From Giesbergeria sp. (GTDB lineage: Bacteria > Pseudomonadota > Gammaproteobacteria > Burkholderiales > Burkholderiaceae_C): a stretch of DNA of 64,000 bases. Below, piece by piece: positions 7,586 to 16,009 of this stretch. The DNA is taken from NCBI GenBank assembly GCA_023150295.1, contig JAKLLE010000001.1, forward strand, positions 1 through 64,000, written 5' to 3'. Below the pieces are notes generated by a model. That model saw only the letters and a program-made list of their open reading frames with translations, made no database searches and was not told the origin of the DNA. Positions within the stretch are counted from its first letter, which is position 1. The number at the start of each line of letters is the position of its first letter. Position numbers and translations under genes: made by a program.

Positions 7586-10291
7586 ATGTTTCCCATTTTT
7601 TCCCGCAGCAAAATGTCCGACGCACCTGAAACCACTCCGGCTCCGGCCAAGGCCCCCGACGCCCATCCGCTGGACGCGATGACCGGTGGCGCTTTTTCTG
7701 CGGCCACCTCGGGTGAGCGTGCAGCGCGCATCCGTGAATGGCTGGCGACCACGCCTGCCCAGGAGCAATTGCAAGAGGTGTTCAAGGAGCTGAGCGCGCG
7801 CGACAAAGGGGCCGCCCGTGCGGTGCGCGAGCGCCTGGACGAGATTCGCCGTGCCCGCAACCAGGAATCGATCGCCGCCGAATGGGGCGACAAGACCCGT
7901 GCCTTGCTGGCTTCTCCGCGCCTCAACATCGCCGATGCGTTGGCATGGCAGCGCGACGCCGCCAAGGCCGGTGCGCCGCTGTCGCGCGAGCCCTTGTCGC
8001 TGCTGAAGGTGGAGTTGGCCGATCGCGTCAAGGTGATCGAGGATCTGCAACACCGCGTTCAGGTGCAACGCGAAGCGGCTGTGCTGCTGGCCCAGCGCAT
8101 CGAGGTGCTTTCAACCAAGTCCTGGAACGATGCACAGGCCGCTCAGGAACTGCTCAGCAGCGACGTGGCGCGCTGGCAGGAGCAGGCCCAGGCCCTGAGC
8201 ACCGATGCCAGCTGGCCCAGCGTGGAAGCGCGCTTCCCGCCCTTGCTCGATGCCTCGCGCGCCCAGTTGCTGGTGGTGTGGGAGGCGTTCAGCTCCGCGC
8301 TGGCGCAAGCGGTGGCAGCCGCCGCCGATGGGCAGGCGCCGCTGCCCCCCGTCCCGGTATGGGCCGACGAACTGCGCCAGGCGCGCGGCCTGCCGGTGCA
8401 GGCCGAGGCCGTTGCCACCGACAAGCCCCAGCGCCCCGCGCGACCCAAGACCGACCCCCAGGTACTGGCCCAGGCCGCCCAGGCGGTGGAAGAAGCCCTG
8501 CAGCGCCTGGAGGAGGAAACCGCCCAAGGCCATGGCAAGGCCAGCGCCGGTGCGGCATCGGCACTGCGCGCAGTGCTCAAGACCCAGGGGCGCCACATCG
8601 ATCATGCCCTGGAGCAGCGCGTGCACACCGCCCTGGTGGCCGCGGGCGAACTCGAAGGCTGGCAGCGCTGGAGCGCAGACCAGGTGCGCGAAGACCTGAT
8701 CGCCAAAGCGCAGGCCTTGCTCCAGCGTCCCGAGGGCCAGGCCCTGGGCGGGCGCAAGATCCAGGAATCGCTGCGCCAGCTGCGCGAACAATGGAAGCAT
8801 GCGGACCAGGGTGGTGCGCCCAACCACGCGCTGTGGAAGAAATTTGATGAGGCCTGCAATGCCGCCCACAAGGTCGTCGAAGCCTGGCTGGAAAAGTTGC
8901 GCAACGAAACAGCGGCGCACAAGGCGCAGCGCCTCGCGCTGATCGAGGAAGTCCGCGCCTGGGCTGCTGAGCATGCCAGCGGCGGCGACTGGAAGGCCGT
9001 GCACCGTGCGCTGCTGCAGTTTGCCGAGCGTTGGCGCGAGAGCGGCCATGTGGGAGAAAAGGTCTTTGCCGAACTCCAGCCACAGTGGAAGCAGGCCATG
9101 GCATCCGCCAGTGCACCGCTGGACCAGGCGCAGGCCGCCAGCCTGGCACGCCGCCAGGCCATGATTGAGGAAGCCGCCGAACTGGGCGCTGCGCCCAGCC
9201 TGCGCATCGATGCGATCAAGGCCCTGCAGCAACGCTGGCAGGCCGAGGCCCACAGCGTGCCCCTGGACCGGCGCCAGGAGCAAAAGCTCTGGGACGCTTT
9301 CCGCAAGCCCATTGACGAGGCCTTCAACCGCAAGAGCGCCGAGCGTGAGCGCGGCGCGACGCAGGCCAGCGCGCACGACCGCGCCGTTCTCGAAGCCGCC
9401 AAGGCCCTGGAAGCTGCCAACGCCGCAGGTGACGCCCAGCAGATCCGCAGCGCAATGGCCGCACTGGAAGCCGCCCTGCGCGGTCAGGCCCAGGCTGCCC
9501 GTGAGGCCGAGGCGGCTGCACCGGCTGCGCAAACCGATGCCGCGGCCCAGGAGCCTGCAGCAGAGACACCAGCCACGGAAGGCGGCGAAGGCAGCGAAGC
9601 GCCCGCAGCACCCGCGCCCAAGCCTGCCGCACGCCCGGTGGTGGCCGTGCGTGGGGACGACCGCCCCGGCATGAAGAAGGAAGCGCCCGTTGCTGCCGCA
9701 CGTGGCACGCGCCCCGGCGAGCGCCGCGATGCGCGCCCTGGCCGTGATGCGGGTCGGCCCGACGCCCGTGGCCCGCGCGACGATGCGCGCGGTGGCGGAC
9801 GTTTTGGTGACCGCCGCCCCGAAGAGCGTGGCCCCCGCCTGGGCGATGCCGCCTTCCGCGCTCAGCGCGAGGCACTGGAGCATGCACAGCACGCGCTCAA
9901 GAAGCTGGCCGCCCAGGCCCATGGTGAAGCCCTCACGCAGTTGCTGAGCGCCTGGGAGAAGCGCGATGACAGCCTGGTGCCTTCGGCCCAGGAGCTGGGT
10001 GGCCGCGTGCAGCCCGCTGTGCGCACGGCCTGGGTGCAGGCCCTGGCGGGCGCGCCCGCAGGGGATGCAGCACAGGCACTGTTGCGCCTGGAAATGGCAG
10101 CCGAGGTGCCCACCCCGGCCGAGCACCTGTCCGATCGGCGCATGCTGCAGTTGCACCTGCTGACCCGCCGCAACGACCCCGCCCCCGCAGAAACCTGGGG
10201 CCAGGATGCGGCACGCGTGCTGGCCAGCGCCAGCGAGGCTGCCAGCGCCCGCCGCTTGCAGAACGTGCTGAAGGCGTTGCTGCGCAAGTGA
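7586..10291 (+). CDS. DUF349 domain protein with an Arg/Gly/Asp-rich disordered segment
   Basis: 901 residues from the ATG at 7586, where the protein begins MFPIFSRSKMSDAP; an earlier in-frame start overlaps the preceding gene. Most of the protein is helical and charged, with repeated DUF349-type units (motifs such as LREQWKHAD and ALQQRWQAEA). About residues 640-690 are Ala/Pro/Glu-rich and about 685-755 are strongly Arg/Gly/Asp/Pro-rich, followed by a helical C-terminal domain. The molecular role of DUF349 proteins is not established to my knowledge. A bidirectional terminator follows. Confidence 0.82.
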   Translation: MFPIFSRSKMSDAPETTPAPAKAPDAHPLDAMTGGAFSAATSGERAARIREWLATTPAQEQLQEVFKELSARDKGAARAVRERLDEIRRARNQESIAAEWGDKTRALLASPRLNIADALAWQRDAAKAGAPLSREPLSLLKVELADRVKVIEDLQHRVQVQREAAVLLAQRIEVLSTKSWNDAQAAQELLSSDVARWQEQAQALSTDASWPSVEARFPPLLDASRAQLLVVWEAFSSALAQAVAAAADGQAPLPPVPVWADELRQARGLPVQAEAVATDKPQRPARPKTDPQVLAQAAQAVEEALQRLEEETAQGHGKASAGAASALRAVLKTQGRHIDHALEQRVHTALVAAGELEGWQRWSADQVREDLIAKAQALLQRPEGQALGGRKIQESLRQLREQWKHADQGGAPNHALWKKFDEACNAAHKVVEAWLEKLRNETAAHKAQRLALIEEVRAWAAEHASGGDWKAVHRALLQFAERWRESGHVGEKVFAELQPQWKQAMASASAPLDQAQAASLARRQAMIEEAAELGAAPSLRIDAIKALQQRWQAEAHSVPLDRRQEQKLWDAFRKPIDEAFNRKSAERERGATQASAHDRAVLEAAKALEAANAAGDAQQIRSAMAALEAALRGQAQAAREAEAAAPAAQTDAAAQEPAAETPATEGGEGSEAPAAPAPKPAARPVVAVRGDDRPGMKKEAPVAAARGTRPGERRDARPGRDAGRPDARGPRDDARGGGRFGDRRPEERGPRLGDAAFRAQREALEHAQHALKKLAAQAHGEALTQLLSAWEKRDDSLVPSAQELGGRVQPAVRTAWVQALAGAPAGDAAQALLRLEMAAEVPTPAEHLSDRRMLQLHLLTRRNDPAPAETWGQDAARVLASASEAASARRLQNVLKALLRK

Positions 10292-10379
10292 TGGGTGGCT
10301 CCCCATCCGCTGGCCTTGGGCGGCGGGTGGGGCCTGATACGAGCGGGTAGGGCGCAGGGCCTGCGGCAGAAATGAAAAA

Positions 10380-10407
10380 GGCCGTTGCAAATGCAACGGC
10401 CTTTTTT
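10380..10407. terminator. bidirectional intrinsic terminator between the DUF349 gene and tRNA-Leu
   Basis: The hairpin GGCCGTTGCA/TGCAACGGCC is flanked by AAAAA on the left and TTTTTT on the right, so it can stop transcription from both sides: the DUF349 gene on plus and the first tRNA-Leu on minus. Confidence 0.85.
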
Positions 10408-10411
10408 GTTT

Positions 10412-10496
<85 letters not shown>

Positions 10497-10563
10497 ATTT
10501 CAGGAAAATCAAATTGTATAGCAAGAAAGCGCCTTCCTGAAACCGTTTGCGCTTTTTTGTTTT

Positions 10564-10594
10564 GAAAAAAGCCGCTGATGCAGCGGCTTTTCGT
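10564..10594 (-). terminator. terminator between the two tRNA-Leu genes
   Basis: GCCGCTG-ATG-CAGCGGC (10571-10587) forms a 7-bp hairpin followed on the minus strand by TTTTTTC. It lies just downstream of tRNA copy 2, so the two tRNAs are probably separate transcription units. Confidence 0.75.
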
Positions 10595-10600
10595 TAAACT

Positions 10601-10685
<85 letters not shown>

Positions 10686-10705
10686 ATTTCAGGAAAGACC
10701 AACAT

Positions 10706-10713
10706 TGTATAAC
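10706..10713. promoter_or_regulatory. overlapping divergent -10 elements for tRNA-Leu copy 2 and rnr
   Basis: The segment TTGTATAAC reads as TATAAC on the plus strand (10708-10713) and as TATACA on the minus strand (10711-10706). The plus-strand element ends 6 nt before the rnr ATG, which would make the rnr mRNA leaderless. On minus, a loose TTGGCG lies 19 bp upstream. The -35 matches are weak, so the call rests on the -10 elements and on their position. Confidence 0.45.
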
Positions 10714-10719
10714 AAAAAA

Positions 10720-13020
10720 ATGAACTCCAGCGCCAAGCCTTCGCATCCATCCGACGAGATCGAGGGCGCCGTGCAGGGGCACCGTGACGGCCACGGATTC
10801 GTGATCCGTGAAGATGGCCAAGCAGACATCTTCCTTCCCCCCAACGAAATGCGCGCCGTCCTGCACAAGGACAGGGTGCGTGCACGCATCGTGCGCCACG
10901 ACCGGCGCGGCCGCCCCGAAGGCCGGGTGGTCGAGATCCTGGATCGCCCCGCGCACCCGATCATCGGCCGCCTGCTGCAAGAGAGTGGCGTGTGGATCGT
11001 TGCACCCGAAGACAAGCGCTATGGGCAGGACATCCTCATTCCCGCAGGCGCCTTGGGTGCGGCCAAAACCGGGCAGGTGGTGGTGGTGCAACTCACCGAG
11101 CCGCCCGCGCTGTTCGGCCAGCCTGTGGGCCGCGTCACCGAGGTGCTGGGCGAGGTGGACGACCCCGGCATGGAGATCGAGATCGCCGTGCGCAAGTACG
11201 GTGTGCCGCATGAGTTTTCCGAGGACTGCCTGGCCGAGGCGGGCGCCCTCCCCGACAAGGTGCGCGCCCAGGACAAGAAGCAGCGCATCGACCTGACCGA
11301 CGTGCCGTTGGTCACCATCGACGGTGAGGACGCGCGCGACTTCGACGACGCCGTGTACTGCGAGCCTGCCAAGGTAGGCCGTGGCAAGGGCTGGCGCCTG
11401 CTGGTGGCCATTGCCGACGTGAGCCACTACGTGCAGACTGGTAGCCCCATCGACGTGGACGCGTACGACCGCGCCACCAGCGTGTATTTCCCGCGCCGCG
11501 TCATCCCGATGCTGCCCGAGAAGCTCTCCAACGGCCTGTGCTCCTTGAATCCCGACGTAGAGCGCCTGTGCATGGTCTGCGACATGCTGGTCACCGCCAA
11601 GGGCGAGGTGCATGCCTACCAGTTTTACCCGGCGGTGATGTTCAGCCACGCGCGCTTCACCTACACCGAGGTGGCCGCCATCCTGGCCAACACGCGCGGC
11701 CCCGAAGCTGCCAAGCGCAAGGAGCGTGTGCCCGACCTGCTCAACCTCCACGACGTGTACCGCGCCCTGCTGCAGGCGCGGCGCGAGCGCGGTGCGGTGG
11801 ACTTTGAAACTACCGAGACCCAGATCGTCTGCGACGAGAACGGCCGCATCGACAAGATCGTGCCGCGCACGCGCAACGACGCGCACCGCCTGATCGAAGA
11901 AGCCATGCTCGCCGCCAACGTGTGCAGCGCCGACTTTATTGCACAGGGCAAGCAGCACGGCCTGTTCCGCGTGCACGAGGGCCCCACGCCCGAGAAGCAG
12001 GACATCCTGCGCAGCTACCTCAAGGCCATGGCCGTGGGCCTGTCGATCAGCGAGAACCCACAGCCCTCCGAGTTCCAGGCCATTGCCGAGGCGACCAAGG
12101 ACCGGCCCGACGCGCAGCAGATCCACACCATGCTGCTGCGCTCCATGCAGCAGGCCATCTACACGCCCATCAACAGCGGCCACTTCGGCCTGGCGTTCGA
12201 TGCCTACACGCACTTCACCAGCCCCATCCGGCGCTACCCCGACCTGCTGGTGCACCGCGTCATCAAGGCCATCCTGGGCAACACCAAGTACCGCCTGCCC
12301 ATGCTGCCCACGCCGGGCGAAGCGCACGCCAAGCTGACCAAGCGCCTGGCCAGCCGCGTGGCGCCGCCGGGCAAGGTGCCGCGCAAGAAGGAAACCGGCG
12401 CCGCGCTGGCCGAAACGCAGGCCTGGGAGGCCGCCGGTCTGCATTGCAGTGCCAACGAGCGCCGCGCCGACGAGGCCAGCCGCGATGTGGAGGCCTGGCT
12501 CAAGTGCAAGTACATGCGCGAGCACCTGGGCGAGGAATACGGTGGCGTTGTGTCCTCGGTCACCAGCTTCGGCATTTTCGTCACGCTGGACGCTATGTAC
12601 GTCGAAGGCCTGGTGCACATCACCGAGCTGGGGGGCGAGTACTTCCGCTTCGACGAAGCCCGCCAGGAACTGCGCGGCGAGCGCAGCGGCATCCGCTATG
12701 TGATCGGAACCCGCGTGCAGGTGCAGGTCAGCCGGGTCGATCTGGACGGGCGGCGCATCGACTTCCGCCTGGTCAGCGACATGCCGCAGGAAGGCGCCGT
12801 GCGCAGCAAGCCGGGCAAGCCCAACCGGCGCAGCGATGAACCGGAGACCGATGCCCCTGCCGTGCGCGAGCGCCGCTCGCCACGCAACAGCGCCCCCGCA
12901 GGCCGCAGCCCGCAGGCGGGCAAGGCGTCCAAGCCTGGGCGTGCCACGGGCTCCGCCAGCAAGGGCGCAGGCAAAACCGCCAAACCCAAGGGCCGCGCAG
13001 GCAAGACGCGCCGGGGTTGA
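10720..13020 (+). CDS. rnr: ribonuclease R (3'-5' exoribonuclease)
   Basis: 766 residues from the ATG at 10720; the frame stays open upstream only across the antisense of a tRNA, so an earlier start is not credible. Order: cold-shock/OB region, RNB catalytic domain with the acidic cluster GEDARDFDDAV at about 202-212, an S1 domain at about 605-690, then a Lys/Arg/Pro-rich tail of some 80 residues. RNase R degrades structured RNA processively and works with tmRNA and in rRNA quality control. There is no Shine-Dalgarno sequence; the A-rich AACAAAAAAATG start follows a -10-like hexamer. Confidence 0.95.
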   Translation: MNSSAKPSHPSDEIEGAVQGHRDGHGFVIREDGQADIFLPPNEMRAVLHKDRVRARIVRHDRRGRPEGRVVEILDRPAHPIIGRLLQESGVWIVAPEDKRYGQDILIPAGALGAAKTGQVVVVQLTEPPALFGQPVGRVTEVLGEVDDPGMEIEIAVRKYGVPHEFSEDCLAEAGALPDKVRAQDKKQRIDLTDVPLVTIDGEDARDFDDAVYCEPAKVGRGKGWRLLVAIADVSHYVQTGSPIDVDAYDRATSVYFPRRVIPMLPEKLSNGLCSLNPDVERLCMVCDMLVTAKGEVHAYQFYPAVMFSHARFTYTEVAAILANTRGPEAAKRKERVPDLLNLHDVYRALLQARRERGAVDFETTETQIVCDENGRIDKIVPRTRNDAHRLIEEAMLAANVCSADFIAQGKQHGLFRVHEGPTPEKQDILRSYLKAMAVGLSISENPQPSEFQAIAEATKDRPDAQQIHTMLLRSMQQAIYTPINSGHFGLAFDAYTHFTSPIRRYPDLLVHRVIKAILGNTKYRLPMLPTPGEAHAKLTKRLASRVAPPGKVPRKKETGAALAETQAWEAAGLHCSANERRADEASRDVEAWLKCKYMREHLGEEYGGVVSSVTSFGIFVTLDAMYVEGLVHITELGGEYFRFDEARQELRGERSGIRYVIGTRVQVQVSRVDLDGRRIDFRLVSDMPQEGAVRSKPGKPNRRSDEPETDAPAVRERRSPRNSAPAGRSPQAGKASKPGRATGSASKGAGKTAKPKGRAGKTRRG

Positions 13021-13079
13021 GAGGCTGAGGGCGCGTGTGCGCTGCCCGGCGCTGAGGCACCAGCAGTACACTGCCTTTT

Positions 13080-13131
13080 GCTATTAAATTGATAGCTACT
13101 GGCGCTTATTCAGTAAGCGCTAGAGGCCTAT
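13080..13131 (-). repeat. dispersed two-hairpin repeat, intergenic copy (rnr/nnr)
   Basis: Two adjacent inverted repeats: GCTAT(N7)ATAGC at 13080-13096, and GCGCTTA(TTCAG)TAAGCGC at 13102-13120, followed by TAGAGGCC. This is among the best conserved copies and is close to the one at 50328. It lies between convergent rnr and nnr, where it could work as a 3'-end structure; the GGCCTA end contains the nnr stop codon. Confidence 0.75.
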
Positions 13132-14630
13132 TTGGCTTGAATTTTTGCCAGCGCTCCCGCGAGCAGTGGGCCTGATCCTGGGGCGAGATCAGCCGCCTGT
13201 CCATGCACAAAAGCGGCGTCGGCGGCGGCCTGTGCAGCTGCCTGGCCCGCCGCCAGGCGTGCGCTCACCAGGCCTGCCAGCACGTCGCCCGTGCCGGCGG
13301 TGGCCAGGCGCGCGTTGCCCGTGGGGTTGATGCGGGGCGCGGCCCCCGGCGCAGCGATCACGCTGCCCGAGCCTTTGAGCAACACCACGCAGCCCCAGCG
13401 ATCGGCCAGCGCCTGCGCGGCGGCCAAGCGGTCGGCCTGCACCGCTTCGCGCGAGCTACCCAGCAGGCGCGCGGCTTCCAGCGGGTGCGGTGTGAGTACC
13501 GTGGTGTGCCCACGCTGGGCGCGTTCAGCCAAGGGCTGGGCCAGCGACGGGGTGTCGGCCACGGCGTTGAGTGCGTCGGCATCGAGCACCAGGCGCGGCG
13601 CCTGGGCCAGCACGCGGGGCAGCACGGCGCGCACGGCCTCGCCGCCGCCACAGCCGCAGACCACGGTGAGCTGTTCAAGCCGCAGTGCATCGACAAGGCG
13701 CAGCATCAGTTCGGGCTGCTGGGGGTCGGTGTCCAGGCGGTGGTCGCCCAGCAGGGCGACGAGCACACGGCCTGCGCCGTGGTGCAGGGCCGCGCGGGCG
13801 GCCAGCAGGGCGGCGCCGGTCATGCCCAGGCCGCGCGTGGCCAGGCCTTCGCCGCCGATCACGGCCACGTCGCCGTAGCTGCCCTTGTGGCTGGCGTGCA
13901 GGCGTGTTGCGGTGGCCGGGGGGGCGGACAGCCAGGCGCTGGCGGCTTCGCCAGAACAAGGCACGGCCAGGTCGTCCCACCAGACCGTACCGGCCGCATC
14001 GCGCCCGGCGCCGGTGAACAGGCCGGGCTTGAGGGTGAGAAGGCTCAGGGTGTGGCGCTGGGCAGGGGGCGCGTCTGCGGGCGCAAAGCCTGGGGCGTAC
14101 TGCCCGGTATCGGCTTGCAGGCCCGAGGGGATGTCCACGCACAGCACGGGTGCCGGGCTGTGGTGCAGCGCCGTCAGCACCGCCGCCAGGCGTTCCGACG
14201 GGGGCGGACGCTGGTCGCCGGGCGCCAGGCCTATGCCCAGCAGTGCGTCTATGCACAGGTCCTGCGGCCCCAGGGGGTGCGGAGCATGGTGGCTGAAGGC
14301 AACGCCCGCGTCCTGCGCGCGTTGCCAGGACTGGCGTGCGTCGGCGGGCGCCGTTTCGGGGGCGCCGAGCCAGGTCACCACCACGGGCACGCCTTCGCGG
14401 TGCAGCAGCATGGCGGCTTCCAGTCCGTCGCCGCCGTTGTTGCCGGGGCCGCAGGCAATCCAGATGGTGCGTGCATGCGGGGCCAGGGCGCGTGCCAACC
14501 GGGCCACGGCCAGCCCGGCGCGCTGCATCAGGGTGTGGGCGGGCAGGGTGGCTGCGGCGCTGCGTTCCAGCCGCCGCGTGGAGGCGGTGTGGTGCAGCGG
14601 GTAGGCCTGGGTGGGGTGGATGCGTTGCAT
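13128..14630 (-). CDS. nnr: bifunctional NAD(P)HX epimerase / ADP-dependent NAD(P)HX dehydratase
   Basis: 500 residues from the ATG at 14630, preceded by TTGGAG; longer in-frame starts lack family similarity. It repairs hydrated NADH and NADPH. The N-terminal YjeF-type epimerase domain (about 1-220) has GPGNNGGDG at 61-69, and the C-terminal ribokinase-like dehydratase domain has the catalytic GTGD at 446-449. The same two-domain layout is found in E. coli YjeF/Nnr. It lies 67 bp downstream of the DadA-like gene, probably in one operon. Its stop codon falls inside a dispersed repeat. Confidence 0.93.
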   Translation of the reverse strand: MQRIHPTQAYPLHHTASTRRLERSAAATLPAHTLMQRAGLAVARLARALAPHARTIWIACGPGNNGGDGLEAAMLLHREGVPVVVTWLGAPETAPADARQSWQRAQDAGVAFSHHAPHPLGPQDLCIDALLGIGLAPGDQRPPPSERLAAVLTALHHSPAPVLCVDIPSGLQADTGQYAPGFAPADAPPAQRHTLSLLTLKPGLFTGAGRDAAGTVWWDDLAVPCSGEAASAWLSAPPATATRLHASHKGSYGDVAVIGGEGLATRGLGMTGAALLAARAALHHGAGRVLVALLGDHRLDTDPQQPELMLRLVDALRLEQLTVVCGCGGGEAVRAVLPRVLAQAPRLVLDADALNAVADTPSLAQPLAERAQRGHTTVLTPHPLEAARLLGSSREAVQADRLAAAQALADRWGCVVLLKGSGSVIAAPGAAPRINPTGNARLATAGTGDVLAGLVSARLAAGQAAAQAAADAAFVHGQAADLAPGSGPLLAGALAKIQAK

Positions 14631-14697
14631 GGCGGCATGGGCTCCAAGTGTCCGGCCATTGTGCCGCCGAAGTACGCTGGGGGCGGGTGTGGAAGCG

Positions 14698-15942
14698 CTA
14701 CTTCCAGCGTTGCGGTGCCCAGGCATCGGTGGGCAATTCCGGGGGGCGCTGGGCCAGTTGGCCGGCCAGCAGGCGTGCGCTGCCGCAGGCCAAGGCCCAG
14801 CCGCTGGCACCGTGGCCCAGGTTCAGCCACACGCCGGGGGCGCCGCTGGGCCCCAGGGCCGGGGCGCCGTCGGGCAGCATGGCGCGGGCGCCGCGCCACA
14901 CCTGTTCGCCGCTGGTGTGCGTCACGCCGCCGGGGAAACATTCGCCCAGCACGCGGTAGAGCGTGTGCAGCGTGTGCGGATGGGCCTCTTGGGTGCGGCC
15001 CAGTTCGGCGCCACCGGCAATGCGCACGCGCTGGCCCAGGCGGGCGATGGTGCTGCCGCTGGCAATGTCCACCACCACGCTCTGGGGCGCGTGCAGGGCC
15101 TCGCGCAGCGGCGCGCTGAGGGTGCTGCCGTACAGGGCCGCCAGCGGCAGCCGCAGGCCCAGGGGGCGCAGCAGCGGTGCGGCCTGCGCACCGGCGCACA
15201 GCACCACGGCATCGAAGGGACGTGGGCTGGCTTCGCCCCGTATCTGCACGCCCGTGGGCGTGGTGCAGACACGCTCCACCGCAGTGCCCCATTGGAAGTC
15301 GGCTCCCAGCCGCTGCGCTGCCTGGCGCAGCAGCAGCGCGAACTGGCGGCAATTGCCTGCCAGCCCTTCGGGCAGGTGCAAGGCGCCCGCCAGGGGCAGG
15401 GTGGGGGACAGGCCGGGCTCGATGCGGCGTGCGGTGTCGGCGTCCACTTCGAATGTGGTGTGGCCGGTTTCGCGCAAGGCCTTGAGCAAGGGGGCGGCCG
15501 CCTCGGCGTCGTGGGCGCTGCGCAGCAGCAGCAGGGTGCTGGTGCTGTGCTCAAAGGGCAGGTCCAGTTGCTGGGCCAGGTTCAGCAGCCGGGCCTGGCT
15601 GTAGCGTGCCAGTTGCAGCAAGGCCAGCCCTGCGGGTTGGGGGCTGTGCGCTGCTCGGGCGGCGGCACGGCGCCACTGGCGCAGCCACGACAGATCGGAC
15701 AGCGTGAGCTGGCGCCCCAGGCGCATGGGGGCCTGGCGGCCCAGCCAGCGGGTGGGCGCCAGGGGGCCGGGCAGGGCCCAGGGAATGGCCGCTGCCGGGG
15801 CCAGCAGGCCGCCGGTGGCAAAGCTGTCCTGGGTGGCAGCGGCGTTGTGGCGGTCGAACACGGTGACGGCATGGCCGTCGGCGGCCAGTTCGTAGGCGGT
15901 GGTGACGCCGACGATGCCGGCGCCCACGATGGCGATCTTCAT
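14698..15942 (-). CDS. FAD-dependent oxidoreductase, D-amino acid dehydrogenase (DadA) type
   Basis: 414 residues, the usual length of DadA. The N-terminus MKIAIVGAGIVGVTTAYELA is a Rossmann FAD-binding motif (GxGxxG at 7-12), followed by an acidic residue at the end of the second strand and the DAO fold. Near the C-terminus LGHGASGWALACGSARLLA is the second FAD contact typical of the family. DadA oxidises D-amino acids and passes electrons to the respiratory chain. No alanine racemase is adjacent, so substrate identity is unproven and other DAO-family enzymes are possible. Confidence 0.82.
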   Translation of the reverse strand: MKIAIVGAGIVGVTTAYELAADGHAVTVFDRHNAAATQDSFATGGLLAPAAAIPWALPGPLAPTRWLGRQAPMRLGRQLTLSDLSWLRQWRRAAARAAHSPQPAGLALLQLARYSQARLLNLAQQLDLPFEHSTSTLLLLRSAHDAEAAAPLLKALRETGHTTFEVDADTARRIEPGLSPTLPLAGALHLPEGLAGNCRQFALLLRQAAQRLGADFQWGTAVERVCTTPTGVQIRGEASPRPFDAVVLCAGAQAAPLLRPLGLRLPLAALYGSTLSAPLREALHAPQSVVVDIASGSTIARLGQRVRIAGGAELGRTQEAHPHTLHTLYRVLGECFPGGVTHTSGEQVWRGARAMLPDGAPALGPSGAPGVWLNLGHGASGWALACGSARLLAGQLAQRPPELPTDAWAPQRWK

Positions 15943-15956
15943 GGATTCAGATACTT

Positions 15957-16009
15957 TATGGCTTTTAGCGCTTGATGGTATTGCGCTTGTAGCTATTGTT
16001 TTTGTAGCG
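15957..16009 (+). repeat. dispersed two-hairpin repeat, copy between dadA-like gene and amidase
   Basis: A diverged copy with AGCGCTT (15967-15973), a second GCGCTT, then AGCTAT(N6)GTAGC at 15991-16008, in the opposite orientation to the copies at 13080 and 50328. It overlaps the end of the amidase gene, whose TAG stop (15995-15993) is the CTA of the AGCTAT motif. Confidence 0.6.

Noticed and set aside
10524-10558. AAAGCGC/GCGCTTT inverted repeat between the tRNA genes as a repeat copy
   Set aside because: It lacks the AGCTAT hairpin and its loop is unrelated; it may be a separate small hairpin.
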